Below are positions 25,859 to 38,226 of a stretch of DNA of 64,000 nucleotides, in pieces. Position 1 is the stretch's first letter. Each line of letters starts with the position of its first letter. The position numbers were made by a program, and so were the translations under genes. The notes below the pieces were generated by a model. It was given only the letters and a program-made list of their open reading frames with translations. It was not told the origin of the DNA and searched no databases. The stretch is from contig JBBMOL010000282.1 in the NCBI GenBank assembly GCA_037954665.1, positions 434,001 to 498,000 on the forward strand, in the 5' to 3' direction. The DNA is from Laguncularia racemosa (taxonomy: Eukaryota > Streptophyta > Magnoliopsida > Myrtales > Combretaceae).

Positions 25859-26669
25859 TGATGGGAATCAAAATCCGACAAGACCTATCATTAGGACAAA
25901 AATTGATGGATTTCGAATCTTGGCGATGAGGGCCCATTTCAAGCTGATCAACCTTGGAGTTAATTATTATCTAACCTCTTTTATCTTATTCATGAATTGT
26001 ATATTCCAACAGGTATGCTTATTTGGCTTCACAAGGCGATGGACAAACTCACTAAGACTCAGCTTGTGGGTTATCTATGGACCGACCTGAACCGGCGATG
26101 AGTTGAGCCGACGAATTCCATTATGAAGCTAGCTTGCTGAAGATTATTTTCTGTATTTGTAATTTATGTTTGAACCATTTATTTTGTAAGCTTTTGGGAC
26201 ATTTTATTTGGTTGTAATTTTGCCTTTAGGACCGGCCACCTTATAGTGGCATAGTTGTGATTTTCTTGTCATTTTAACCCTAAAGGGTGCAAGTATAAAT
26301 ACTTGCAAATTAGGTTTTTTAGGGAGCTTTTTGATATTTGAGAAAAAACACCCCTTTTGCCGTGAGAGAGAGTGCCTCTTTCAAGCAATTGCTCTTATCA
26401 ATTTCCTTAGTGAAATTGTGGCGAGTAGGCTTGGATTTGTTGTGTGTTATATCAACAAATTACAAGTTGATCCTAATTCCAAACTAGTGAGTCATATCTG
26501 GTGAGGATTTAGTTACTTTTATGTACTTTTTGTTCTTATGAAATTAGGGTTCTAAGATTCGGAATTTCTCTTGAGAATTTTGAGTCATTTCCTTTGTTTG
26601 TAGCGTGGATGTTCATTGACAATTCATCCTTTTCTTTTGATTGTGCTTGACCCCCCTTTAGGCACATCA
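25859..26669 (+). mobile_element. S2a: solo LTR inside the E2 left LTR
   Basis: 811 bp, ends TGATGGGAATC and GGCACATCA, perfect TSD AAACT (25854-25858, 26670-26674); the other E2 LTR has the unbroken site aataaacttcacaa. Inverted-repeat TATA at 26289-26306. Much of it is nearly identical to S2b (35916-36819), which lies in the opposite orientation. Confidence 0.92.
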
Positions 26670-28996
26670 AAACTTCACAATATATTTCCTCTAATGTCCA
26701 AAAGTCCCTCAATCCTTACAATACAACATATATATAGCAAAGGAAAACAAAATGCAAAAAGTCACAAGATTTCAACTGGCTCGCCTACATAAACCACCAG
26801 TCTTGCATTGTACGTCGCTAGCCTAGATGGCCGGCTTAGAAAAAAAGAATGTTGCTAGCTTAGAGAGAAGAAGGCCACCTGCCTTGTTGTTATATGTCAT
26901 CGGCTGGCCTTAGAGGCAAAGTCACCGGCCTTTATGGCCGGCCTATCTCCACACCGCTAGCCTTAAATGGCCGATCTATAATGAAAGTCACTGGCCTTTA
27001 TAGCTAGCCTAAAGTCATCTACCTCCGGTTCTTGCACTTTGATTCTCGCATTAAACAACGTTGTAAGAGTCGTGATTTGATTCCCATCATCTCCTCGGAC
27101 CTATAGAAGATTTTTCCTCAAATCTTATGGTTCCTCTGTTTTAGTTGCGCATTTCTGATAATTCCCTGGACTGAAAATTTTGGTCTACAACTGTTTGTTG
27201 TCCTAAAGTTGTGGCTGCCCTGAAGACTTCTAAATTACCTATAGCTAATTCACTCTATTTAGGTCATCCCCCAGTCCCTTCCTTTTTACTAATAAAGACT
27301 TCCTATCATTAGCTTTATTAATATACTCTTAGGCTTTGTGTACCTCAGTTGGTGACATAGGACTTAAAAGAACCCATTTACCATCCTTCTGAAACACATA
27401 GGTGTTTCTAAACCCATCATGCAGCACTTTCCTGTCAAATAATTAAAGTCTACCCAGTAATGTATGTAATGCGCACATAGGGAGAACATCGCAATCAATT
27501 ACATCCCGATACTTTTTCCCTATGCTAATTGGAACCTTATCCCTTTGAGTGACATGCAAACTGTCTCACTCACTCAACCAATGTAATTCATAAAGCTTAA
27601 GATGAGGTGTAGTGACTAATTGCAATCTATTCACTAATGCAGCAACTATAACATTGGTGCAACTACCACCATCAATAAAAAGAGTACAAAGATTACCTTG
27701 GACCCCGTAGGGAATATGGAATAGGTTCTCCCTCTGCACATCCTCAATATCTAGAGATGTAATCATTCCCCTGTACAGCACATTAATAGTTAGATATTGA
27801 TCATTGCCCTTGTCCTCATGTACCTCAGCATCTGGATCCTCATAATATTCCTTTAGCACTATTGGTAAATCTGTAGGCTTAAGTATGTCTTCCTTGCCAC
27901 CCTCATTTTCCACCTCCATAGCAGTCATCACCCTTTTGTTAGGACACTGAGTAGTCATGTGTCCAAAGCCTATGCATTTAAAGCATTAGGTTTGACAAAT
28001 TTTTCCACCTAATGACCCAAGCACTATTTGTCTGATATTAGCCCCAACAACTGCTTTGCCTTTTCCAGAAATTTCCCTCTCCCTATTAGTAATAGTTGCA
28101 TTTGATTCCACTAACTTATCAATTCCCCCTTTTTCAACCTACTGACTATTTGACCCATATAACTGAGTAGTGGATCCATACCTGTTACTCGATGCTCTAT
28201 ATAGATTGAAGAGCCTCTGCCTCTCAATTTTTAAAGCCAACCGGATGGCCTCATCAAAAGTGTCATACCGCTGCAACTCGATAATACTTGCAATCTCATA
28301 TTTCAACCCAGACACAAATCACGCCATAATCTGTTTAGGAGGTTCAACTGCTCCATATCAAATCCTCAATGTCTCAAACTCCTAGACATACTCATCCATA
28401 GTTTTGCCTCCTTGTCTCAATTTTTGGAGACGCATGAATAACTCCTACCTGTAGTGCTTTGGTATAAACCTCTTCCTTAGCACCCTTTTCATTTCCTACT
28501 AAGTATAAATCTCAACATCACCATCTCTCCTCCTATTGGCCACAAGGTTCTTCTACCACAAGGTGGCATAACTTGTAAATTCACTAGTTGTTAGACAAAC
28601 TCGCGTATGATCATTAATCTCATAGCACTCAAAGAGTCCTTCTACCTTATCCTCCCAATCAAGGTAGTCCTTTGTAGGCCCCTTTCCAACAAATGAAGGC
28701 ATCTGTAATTTTACATACTCTAGACCCCTAGGCAATCTAAACTCATGGTTAGGATAAAGTTCATCCTCAAAATTGTCATCCTTCTCCTCTATAAGCATGA
28801 TACTCTCTTCTAACGTGTTTGCCTCTGTTTCTGATACGAACCACGCCAACCCGTGACGAAACCCAATACCAATACGTTCGGAATTTGTTACCTACGATGC
28901 CAAACACCTAAAGTGGAAACCGCGACCCGTTGTCTATAAGCGAGACAAGAACCTTGGTATAAAATGAAGACGCCACAATCGAGATGAAAGACCGAT

Positions 28997-30624
28997 TGAT
29001 AGAGCCATTTTATACTCAATCTTTATAGTATAAATTGTGTTAAATTATTATTGATTTTATAGAAATCATAAGGAAATGGTACTTTAATCCTATCATCGTG
29101 ATAAATCAGGTTAAATGGAGTCAAGGATGCTAATTCAAGTATTTTGGAGAAGTCATCTACAACTTGGATCAAGACAAGGAATTAAACCATCGGAGGAAGC
29201 ACGGTTTGAGGCACGGCCAAGGTTCAAACCGTGTTACACACTGGACAAGAAGGCAAAAATGAGTACTTTGAACAGAGAGAGACACAGCTTAAGGTACGGC
29301 CGTGGTGGAACCCGTGGGATAAACCGTGCTTGAAGCCGTGGTGGAAGCTAGGTGTGCCAAGGAGAAGAAAGTGTGGAACATCAACCAGATGCAGGCACGG
29401 CTTGAAATCTAGCCGTGGGTGTAACCGTGGTACACACTGGACACGGATGAAGACTTGAAGATTATGCACAGATGAAGGCACGGCTTGAAATCTGGCCGTG
29501 TGTATAACCGTGGTTCACACTGAGCGCGGATGAAGACTTGAAGAATATGCACAGAGGATGGCACGGCTTGATCCACGGCCGTGTGTTGGGGCGTGCCAGG
29601 CAGACGAATCTTCACTTCTCGAAATCTACTTGGAAAAGGAAAGATATTTTCGTATCTTGCTAGCAAAAGATCACATGCTATCCATCTAATAATATAAATA
29701 GAGCCAACCCTAGAGGGTCAGGAAAACTTTTGAATCTTTGGATCTTGAAGAACCTTGGATCATCTTGGAGGCAGAGCAAGCAACCGGGTTCATTATGTTT
29801 TTACTTTTTATTTTCGTTTTATTGATGAACATGTGTAGCTAAGCTACTTTTCTAGCCAAAGGGTCATAGATGTTTAATTCTCCACGAATTGTGAGGTCTA
29901 ATTGACTTGTATTTATTCTATTCTTTGCTTTCGGGTATTCATATATCTTCTAATCGTTTTGTCATTATTATCTTTGTTGATTGGTATGAATAGAGCTCTT
30001 CTACTCAATTAGCAAGTTAATATATTGTCAACTAGCACGTCAAATCCGTAATTGTTTTATTGTTCTAGTCTTAGTGACACAATAACATGTTTGGTTATAA
30101 AAGAGATGATCGAATTCATGTTATGGAGGTGTGTGATCATGTTTAAATAGGTTATCTTATAATCTACCGGCATGAATTGGTGGTCTCTCTAGATCTTAAT
30201 GCTATTGATAGATTAAATCCTAAGCGCTTGTCTAAGGGTTGTTTAATCAATAAGAGAAATAATTCAAAGCGCTTGTCTGAGGTTATCGAAGAAGTAAGGA
30301 GAGATAGGTTGTTAGAGCTTGTTAATAACCATAACCAATTTTTCTAGAACTAAGAATAGAGAACATTTGCATCGATGATCAATTCCTAGAATTAAACTAT
30401 CTTGATTCCTTTGGCTAGGCTTTTTATCAATATACAACTTTCTTAACTTGTTTTAACTTTATTCAATTCACAAACCAAACCCCCCATTTTCCTTTTCCTT
30501 TTATTCTCCTTGAATAGAAATAAGTTTAACCAATCTTTGTGGATTCGACCCTACTCACCACTATATGCAAATCATATAATTGTCTAGGAGTAGGTTTTAT
30601 TTTTGTTGGACTCGACACCCATCA
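28997..30624 (+). repeat. E3 5' LTR with tandem hairpin units
   Basis: Begins TGATAGAGCC and ends ACACCCATCA. From about 29390 to 29600, a unit of about 83 bp beginning ggcacggcttga is present twice plus a partial third copy. Each unit pairs gcacgg with ccgtg motifs. Small open frames on both strands here are a by-product of this GC-rich array. Confidence 0.9.
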
Positions 30625-30629
30625 AATTT

Positions 30630-30647
30630 TGGCGCCGTTGCCGGGGA
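30630..30647 (+). other. E3 primer-binding site (tRNA-Asp)
   Basis: TGGCGCCGTTGCCGGGGA, complementary to the 3' end of plant tRNA-Asp, five bases after the LTR. This primer is characteristic of Tat/Athila-type gypsy elements. Confidence 0.92.
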
Positions 30648-30675
30648 CTGGTGTCAAATTTATTTCTATTCTTGT

Positions 30676-31929
30676 ATGACTCGTTCTTCTCAGACAGGTG
30701 AACTAACTTATAATCCGGAGATTGAGAAGACTCTAAAGAGGTTGCGACAAGAAGCTAGATCATCCCCCGGACCGAACTTAGTATCGAACTTGTCTGATTC
30801 ATCCCTTGATTCTGAAAAAGAGGACGACATGGCAAATCTCGAGAGAACCTTAAGGGAGTTGGCTGCACCGGATGTGAATCAACAACCACTTTGTATTCAC
30901 TACCCCGAACTAGCCGTGGAATTCGAATTGAAATCTGGGTTGATACATCTGCTACCTACATTTCATGGTCTTGAGAATGAAGATCCTCACAAGCATTTGA
31001 AAGAGTTTCATATAGTGTGTTCTAGTATGAGGCCGCAAGGAATAACCGACGATCAAATCAAGCTACGTGCTTTTCCATTTTCTTTAAGTACTAAAGCTAA
31101 AGATTGGTTGTTTTATTTGCCTCCAGGTTCTATCACCACTTGGACAGATATGGTGAGACTCTTCTTGGACAAATTCTTCCCCGCCTCCAAAGCCGCTGGT
31201 ATAAGAAGAGAAATTTGTGATATAAAACAAAGGGACACCGAGACACTTCATGAGTATTGGGAGAGGTTCAAGCAATTGTGTGCAAGTTGCCCACAACATG
31301 GGATATCTGAACAACTCCTTATCCAATACTTCTACGAGGGCCTACTTCCGATGGAGAGGAAGATGATGGATGCTGCAAGTGGAGGCGCCATAGTAAACAA
31401 AACCCCTGGTCAAGCTAGGGAATTGATCTCCATTATGGCTGCCAATTCGCAACAATTTGGGTATAGGCATGATACGTCTTCAAGGAAGGTAAATGAGGTA
31501 AATGTGTCTAACCTTGAACATCAAATTTCTAATCTTACCTCCCTTGTGCAGCAGCTAGCTCTTGGAAAAACGCAGCAGGTGAAGGCTTGTGGAATTTGCG
31601 CTGCTCCTAATCATCCGACCGACATGTGCCCCACATTGCAAGATGACAATCATGAACACGCCAATGCTGTAGGCGGATTTCCAGGACAACCGCAAAGGAA
31701 GTATGACCCCTACTCGAATACTTACAATCATGGATGGAGGGATCATCCTAACTTCCGATATGGCAATAACCCACAAAGTTTCCAACAATTCCAGCCTAAG
31801 CCATCACACCACGTACCCCAAGCTCCTTCTACTTCAGGTATGCCCCTTGAGGATATTGTTAAGTCTCTAGCTGTTAACAATTTCAGGAGGAAACAAAGCA
31901 AAGCATTCAAAACTTGGAGAATCAGGTAA
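30676..31929 (+). pseudogene. E3 gag, intact until a late frameshift
   Basis: Starts at ATG 30676 (MTRSSQTGELTYNPE), shortly after the primer site. An upstream in-frame extension to 30580 lies in the LTR and is not the start. It has the retrotransposon gag domain (AKDWLFYLPPGSITTW, RREICDIKQRDTETLHEYW) and a zinc knuckle CGICAAPNHPTDMC (CX2CX4HX4C) at about 31590-31630. The frame closes at 31929, while the next frame, read from upstream, continues the same protein (QNLENQVSQLASVVNRLE). One base is therefore missing near 31883-31890, the only frame lesion seen in gag-protease. Gag would assemble the particle. Confidence 0.9.
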
Positions 31930-32969
31930 GCCAACTTGCTTCAGTCGTAAACAGGTTAGAAACTCAAGGTAAGTTACCTTCTCAAACTATTACAAACCTA
32001 AAGCAAAGCGTTAATGCAATTACCTTGAGAAGTGGAACAGAATTGCAGGGATCAAATAAGAAAGGAAATCCGTCTAATCTTGAGGAAGAGACCAAGAAAG
32101 AGACTTCGACTCCGAGCCAGCAGGGCGACCGGATTAGCAAGTCTCTAGATGAGCCATCGAAGGTCACATTGATACCACCTCCTTTCCCCTCCAGATTAGC
32201 GAAATCCAAGAAGGAAGCGGAAGAAAAAGAGATTCTGGAAACGTTTCGTAAAGTCGAGGTAAATATTCCTTTACTTGATGTAATTAAGCAAATACCGCGC
32301 TATGCTAGATTCCTCAAGGACTTGTGCACTAACAAAAGGAAGTTGAAAGGCAATGAAAAGATTAGTGTGAGTGAAAATGTTTCAGCTGTTATTCAGAAGA
32401 AGCTTCCTCCTAAATGTAAGGACCCAGGTATGTTCGCCATTCCTTGCAAAATAGGTAGTCTTGGAATCGCTAAAGCCATGTGTGATCTAGGAGCTTCTAT
32501 CAATGTCATGCCTTTGTCTGTTTATCAACGTTTAAATGTTGGTCCTTTAAAGGAAACGGGTATTATTGTTCAACTTGCTGATAGGTCCAATGTTTATCCT
32601 GAGGGAGTTCTAGAGGATGTTTTAGTTCAAGTCAATGGGTTGGTTTTTCCTGCTGATTTTTATGTGCTTGACATGGACGATAGTGATTCTCATACTTCAT
32701 CACTGATATTATTAGGGCGACCATTCCTTAAGACTTCTAAAATGAAAATCGATGTAAATGATGGCACCCTCACTATGGAATTTGATGGTGAAGTGATTAA
32801 ATTTAACATTTATGATGCCATGAAACATCCTAACGATATCTCTCCTATTTTTGTTACGGATGCTATTAACCCATCTCCTGTTTTTGTTGCGGATGTTATT
32901 AACCCATCACCACAGGCACCAAGGCTGGAATCAAAATCCTTATCCGAATATTTAGCCAGGAACGTCTAG
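31914..32969 (+). pseudogene. E3 gag C-terminus and aspartic protease
   Basis: 351 codons open in the frame after the gag slip. A charged linker (TLRSGTELQ, KKETSTPSQQ) precedes the protease-like domain with MCDLGASINVMPLSVYQRL at about residues 190-210 and LILLGRPFLKTSKMKIDV at about 265-285, as in Tat/Athila proteases, whose active-site motif is Asp-Leu-Gly. It ends LSEYLARNV-stop at 32967-32969. In complete relatives RT would follow; here the next bases match the segment that normally lies after the pol stop (see 32970-34356). Confidence 0.88.
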
Positions 32970-34356
32970 CCAAAGACTTTAAAGAAAGGCGCTTCATGGT
33001 AGGCAACCCATGTAAAAAAAAAAAAACAAGTTTTGTTTTGCATTAATTTTGGTTTGTTTTAGTTTTGTTTTGTTTTAGTTTAGTTTGTTTTGATTTTAGT
33101 ATAGTTTTAAACTCTTTGGATCGGCTGCAGCAAGGATACATATCATTAGATGACACTTTCCAGAGCTTAAAGGGAGCACTCCAATACCAGGGAAGTACCA
33201 ATATTTCCTCTCTCTTATTCTCTAATGTCCTTTATGTTGTTAATTCCTCTTCAATTGTGCTGAATTAGGAACAGTGAGGACACTGTTCAAGCTAAGTGTG
33301 GGGGAGAGGATAATAAAATATGGAGAATAGAGAACTAACTTATACACTGAATGTTTGTCCTTAAGCAATTTTAAGCCAAATTTTTTCAAAATTATCATTA
33401 AATCTAGAGATTGTACTAAATGTTGTAATAAACATCTACAAAATGTGAAATTGACTTGTTCAAATGATTTACTCACCCACTGCTGTGATTAGAATACATG
33501 GTTAAAATTAAGTAGTGAAATCTTTAAGAAACAAATTTACTTTGTATTTAGCTTTAGAATTAGAAGTCTAAGAGTAAGTCGAGTCCCTAAGTGAAAAATA
33601 AACAAGTTTACTTCTAGGTTATATTAGCTACTATATACTCTTTGAAGTTGTTTGTAAAGCAATCATAACACTTAGTGAAAAAAAAAAAAAAAGAATCAAG
33701 CATAGCCATTACTCCAATGATTCAACTAATTGAGTTAAGAGCATTCAAACTTGAATGTTAGAGTGAGGAAGAGTCCGTAGGGGTATCTCAAAACCCGGTC
33801 ACTTGAGTGATGAGCTCGGGATGTTGCCGACTCAATGAACTCACTATAACGATAAGGGCGAAAAAGGCAAAAGTTCATGAAAAGAAGCGGGCAAAAACCC
33901 GTTAAAATATATGCTTGAATAAATCAAAAGAACATGAATGTGAACATTCATTGAATAAAACAAAGATGTATAAAAGGGAGAATATCTAGCAAAGAGCTTA
34001 TACTATATGCTTTTACTTTATGTTGCAAGGATTATATGTTTGCTAATGTCCAATGGAGTTTAATTGGGTGTTTTTCCTTAGTGGATTAAGTATTTACTTT
34101 TGGAATAAAAATTCTTTTGCTAAACATGAGGATTAAAGTTTGTTTTGTTTAGATTAGCTATTGAATTTTGTCCATAGTAATTTGATCACAGGAAACCAAT
34201 TGGGTTGAAGTAGTAGACATTGAACTACAAGTCATGAATTACAAATGAATAGATGCTTGGAATGATGAAAAGAAAGTTTGTATAATCTATGATAGATTTC
34301 TCAATTGATTTGATGCAATTGCTTGAGGACAAGCAAGAGTTTAAGTGTGGGGAATT
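32970..34356 (+). other. E3 noncoding 3' region, pol deleted
   Basis: No RT, RNase H or integrase motif on either strand. Starting at 32983, aggcgcttcatggtaggcaa resembles the conserved motif just after the pol stop of Athila/Tat elements; the reverse-strand pol at 61445-64000 has the corresponding cctcccataaagcgctt at 61488. The end, ttaagtgtggggaatt at 34341-34356, is the usual purine-rich 3' priming region. This is a clean junction of protease to post-pol sequence. Confidence 0.75.
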
Positions 34357-35915
34357 TGATAGAGCCATTTTATACTCAATCTTTATAGTATAAATTGTGT
34401 TAAATTATTATTGATTTTATAGAAATCATAAGGAAATGGTACTTTAATCCTATCATCGTGATAAATCAGGTTAAATGGAGTCAAGGATGCTAATTCAAAT
34501 ATTTTGGAGAAGTCATCTACAACTTGGATCAAGACAAGGAATTACACCACCGGAGGAAGCACAGTTTGAGGCACGGCCAAGGTTCAAACCGTGTTACACA
34601 CTGGACAAGAAGGCCAAAATGAGTACCTTGAACAGAAAGAGACACGGCTTAAGGCACGGCCATGGTGGAACCCGTGGGATAAACCGTGCTTGAAGCCGTG
34701 GTGGAAGCTAGGTGTGCCAAGGAGAAGAAAGTGTGGAACATCAACCAGATGCAGGCACGGCTTGAAATCTAGTCGTGGGTGTAACCGTGGTACACACTGG
34801 ACACGGATGAAGACTTGAAGATTATGCACAGATGAAGGCACGGCTTGAAATCTGGCCGTGTGTATAACCGTGGTTCACACTGAGCGCGGATGAAGACTTG
34901 AAGAATATGCACAAAGGATGGCACGGCTTGATCCACGGCCGTGTGTTGGGGCGTGCCAGGCAGACGAATCTTCACTTCTCGAAATCTACTTGGAAAAGGA
35001 AAGATATTTTCGTATCTTGCTAGCAAAAGATCACATGCTATCCATCTAATAATATAAATAGAGCCAACCCTAGAGGGTCAGGACAACTTTTGAATCTTTG
35101 GATCTTGAAGAACCTTGGATCATCTTGGAGGCAGAGCAAGCAACCGGGTTCATTATGTTTTTACTTTTTATTTTCGTTTTATTGATGAACATGTGTAGCT
35201 AAGCTACTTTTCTAGCCAAAGGGTCATAGATGTTTAATTCTCCACGAATTGTGAGGTCTAATTGACTTGTATTTATTCTATTCTTTGCTTTCGGGTATTC
35301 ATATATCTTCTAATCGTTTTGTCATTATTATCTTTGTTGATTGGTATGAATAGAGCTCTTCTACTCAATTAGCAAGTTAATATATTGTCAACTAGCACGT
35401 CAAATCCGTAATTGTTTGATTGTTCTAGTCTTAGTGACACAATAACATGTTTGGTTATAAAAGAGATGATCGAATTCATGTTATGGAGGTGTGTGATCAT
35501 GTTTAAATAGGTTATCTTATAATCTACCGGCATGAATTGGTGGTCTCTCTAGATCTTAATGCTATTGATAGATTAAATCCTAAGCGCTTGTCTAAGGGTT
35601 GTTTAATCAATAAGAGAAATAATTCAAAGCGCTTGTCTGAGGTTATCGAGGAAGTAAGGAGAGATAGGTTGTTAGAGCTTGTAAATAACCATAACCAATT
35701 TATCTAGAACTAAGAATAGAGAACATTTGCATCGATGATCAATTCCTAGAATTAAACTATCTTGATTCCTTTGGCTAGGCTTTTTATCAATATACAACTT
35801 TCTTAACTTGTTTTAACTTTATTCAATTCACAAACCAAACCCCCCATTTTTCTTTTCCTTTTATTCTCCTTGAATAGAAATAAGTTTAACCAATCTCTGT
35901 GGATTCGACCCTACT

Positions 35916-36819
35916 TGATGTGCCTAAAGGGGGGTCAAGCACAATCAAATAACAAGGGATGAACTTACAATGAAAAACCACGCCACAAACAAAGGAAAAT
36001 ACCTCAATATCCAAATGAAATTCCGAAATTGTGATGAATTACAATATATCAAATGACGATTGCTAGAAGGGAAAACGAAATGGTATTCAAATTCAATTCA
36101 AAGGTTCTTCAAATTTCGAAATTAGAACCCTAATTTCATAAGAACAAAAAGTACATAAAAGTAACTAAATCCTCACCAGATATGACTCACTAGTTTGGAA
36201 TTAGGATCAACTTGTAATTTGTTGATATAACACACAACAAATCCAAGTCAACTCGCCACAATTTCACTAAGGAAATTGATAAGAGCAAATGCTTGAAAGA
36301 GTCACTCTCTCTCACGGCAAAGGGGGTGTATTTTCTCAAATGTTCAAAAGCTCCCTAAAAAAACCTAATTTGCAAGTATTTATACTTGCACCCTTTAGGG
36401 TTAAAATGACAAGAAAATCACAACTATGCCACTATAAGGTGGCCGGTCCTAAAGGCAAAATTACAACCAAATAAAATATCACAAAAGCTTACAAAATAAA
36501 TGGTTCAAACATAAATTACAAATACAGAAAATAATCTTCAGCAAGCTAGCTTCATAATGGAATTCGTCGGCTCAACTCATCGTCGGTTCAGGTCGGTCCA
36601 TAGATAACCCACAAGCTGAGTCTTAGTGAGTTTGTCCATCGCCTTGTGAAGCCAAATAAGCATACCTGTTGGAATATACAATTCATGAATAAGATAAAAG
36701 AGGTTAGATAATAATTAACTCCAAGGTTGATCAGCTCGAAATGGGCCCTCATCGCCAAGATTCGAAATCCATCAATTTTTGTCCTAATGATAGGTCTTGT
36801 CGGATTTTGATTCCCATCA
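35916..36819 (-). mobile_element. S2b: solo LTR inside the E3 3' LTR
   Basis: 904 bp, plus-strand ends TGATGTGCC and TTCCCATCA, perfect TSD CTACT (35911-35915, 36820-36824); the intact site ctactcaccac is at 30551 in the other LTR. It is the innermost insertion of the main nest. Inverted-repeat TATA at 36371-36388. Confidence 0.93.
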
Positions 36820-38226
36820 CTACTCACCACTATATGCAAATCATATAATTGTCTAGGAGTAGGTTTTATTTTTGTTGGACTCGACACCCATCACCGATTG
36901 ATAAGTCGGGATGAACGCCATGCAAATTAATCCGATAAGTTCGATTTAGTTCTTGAAGAACCAAGAGAGGTGCCTCTCAAAAGTGTTTAATGTTCAAAGA
37001 TGTAAATTCTTTGTTGTTCTAAACCCTAGGAGCTTTTATACTAGGGTTGCAATTCATGAAAAACAAGTCCAAAATGACGTAGCTTAGATAAGTTGCATAA
37101 AAACACGAAAACAGAAAAAGCTGGCCGGCAGGGGATACACGGCCGTGTACTTTGGCCGTATATGATTCTGTGCCAATTCTTGTCTCCTTACACGGCCGTG
37201 CCTTTTAGCCGTGTGTCTGGCCGTGTATGATTCTGTGCAATCTTGAGATTCCTACACGGCCGTGCCTTGAAAATACACGCCCTCTTCATCTCGTGTCCGG
37301 TGTGACTTGTATAAAAGCAAGGGTCTTCCCATGGTTGTTCCAATCCATTCCAACTTCATGATTGCTCCAATCCTTTCCGGCTTCATGAACAACCTTTATC
37401 AACCCGTTAAGTGCTTCCTTGAATCGTTTCGCTCAATTTCTTGTGATCGGTCTTGGCAGCACTTCAAGAGGATCCACATTTCTTCTTCCGACTTGGCTCT
37501 CATCATGGATCTCATCAGTTTCCTCCTACTGCTCCTTCTCTACCCACAGCATTAAAGGCTACCCTAAGTGAGGGTGCCTGTGGATTTGCCACTAGCTATT
37601 GGGGTAAGGTCATCTGATCAACCCATGTTGCTAAAGTAGTAACAATAGTGGTCAGGTCCTGCAACTGCTCTTTTATAGTTCTTCTTCCACCTATAGCACG
37701 ACGACCTTATATTCCTCCTCCAACCTAGCTGTTAGCTTCATTCTCGATTCCTCCGTTCACACTATCGCTTGACATTCTTCATTGAATTGTAGTCTCAACA
37801 CTAGAATTTCCAAATCACAATCACACACTACAACAATCCTCAATCGGTACAATTCCCAATTACAACATTCGTTCAATCTTCAGCTCAAAACCAAGCACAA
37901 CAATAATACAACAAGGATACTCAATAACAACAACCTTAATTCTATAATCAATCCAACCATGAAATTCATAACCTACGACAATGGAATCGCATAACCCACA
38001 ACAATAACAACGAAGAAAACCCTAATTTTCAGTTGATATAAATTCCACAAACAAACTCGAATTGAATTGCACAACAACAACACAATACAATTTGATAGTT
38101 CACATACAATCTCGATTTGATAACAATCCACTACAACACAATTCACAATCTCAAGAACCCTAATTTGTCAAAGGAATTCCAATAGACACAATCCCTAATC
38201 TCAATCTAAGCTTTGATACCAAAAGA

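Larger units (their letters stand above)
28997..36893 (+). mobile_element. E3: young Asp-primed gag-protease retrotransposon (Tat/Athila-like)
   Basis: Perfect TSD CCGAT (28992-28996, 36894-36898). The LTRs 28997-30624 and 34357-36893 are both exactly 1628 bp once S2b and its TSD copy are removed; by eye they differ at about 19 positions (about 1.2%) with no indel, so this is the most recent two-LTR insertion here. The primer site matches tRNA-Asp. Gag and protease are followed by 1.4 kb of noncoding DNA and then the 3' LTR; RT, RNase H and integrase are absent. Its own size is about 7.0 kb. Confidence 0.93.
28832..37517 (-). mobile_element. E4: solo LTR in E2 gag, itself split by E3
   Basis: Plus-strand ends TGATACGAACC and GATCTCATCA, perfect TSD GTTTC (28827-28831 and 37518-37522). 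Its own DNA is 28832-28996 plus 36899-37517, about 784 bp, with no internal genes. Minus orientation is inferred from a TATA box on that strand (GTATAAAAGCTCC, about 37035). It has four cacggccgtg-type palindromes between 37137 and 37262. Confidence 0.85.
27090..37775 (-). pseudogene. E2 gag-protease pseudogene, split by E4/E3
   Basis: N-terminal part 37523-37775 starts at ATG 37775 (MSSDSVNGG). The rest, 27090-28831, holds gag (PSFVGKGPTKDYLDWEDKV, GLFECYEIN), an intact zinc knuckle CFKCIGFGHMTTQC at about 27945-27990, and a protease with FIDGGSCTNVIVAALVNRL at about 27620-27690 (active-site Asp-Gly-Gly). The segment equivalent to LLGRPWLFDR is damaged. The coding part totals about 2.0 kb and ends at the polypurine tract near 27090-27110; no RT follows. 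The E4 insertion left a perfect GTTTC TSD. Confidence 0.87.

Noticed and set aside
29115..29666. Overlapping open frames of 72-85 codons on both strands, repeated at 34475-35026
   Set aside because: They coincide with the GC-rich tandem hairpin array of the E3 LTR, occur in both LTR copies, and have no start context or family resemblance.
30580..30675. Extension of E3 gag upstream to 30580
   Set aside because: It would start inside the LTR and cross the primer-binding site; ATG 30676 after the primer site is the plausible start.
32970..34356. Envelope-like gene after E3 protease
   Set aside because: Only short frames (at most 78 codons) without signal peptide or membrane pattern; the region looks noncoding.
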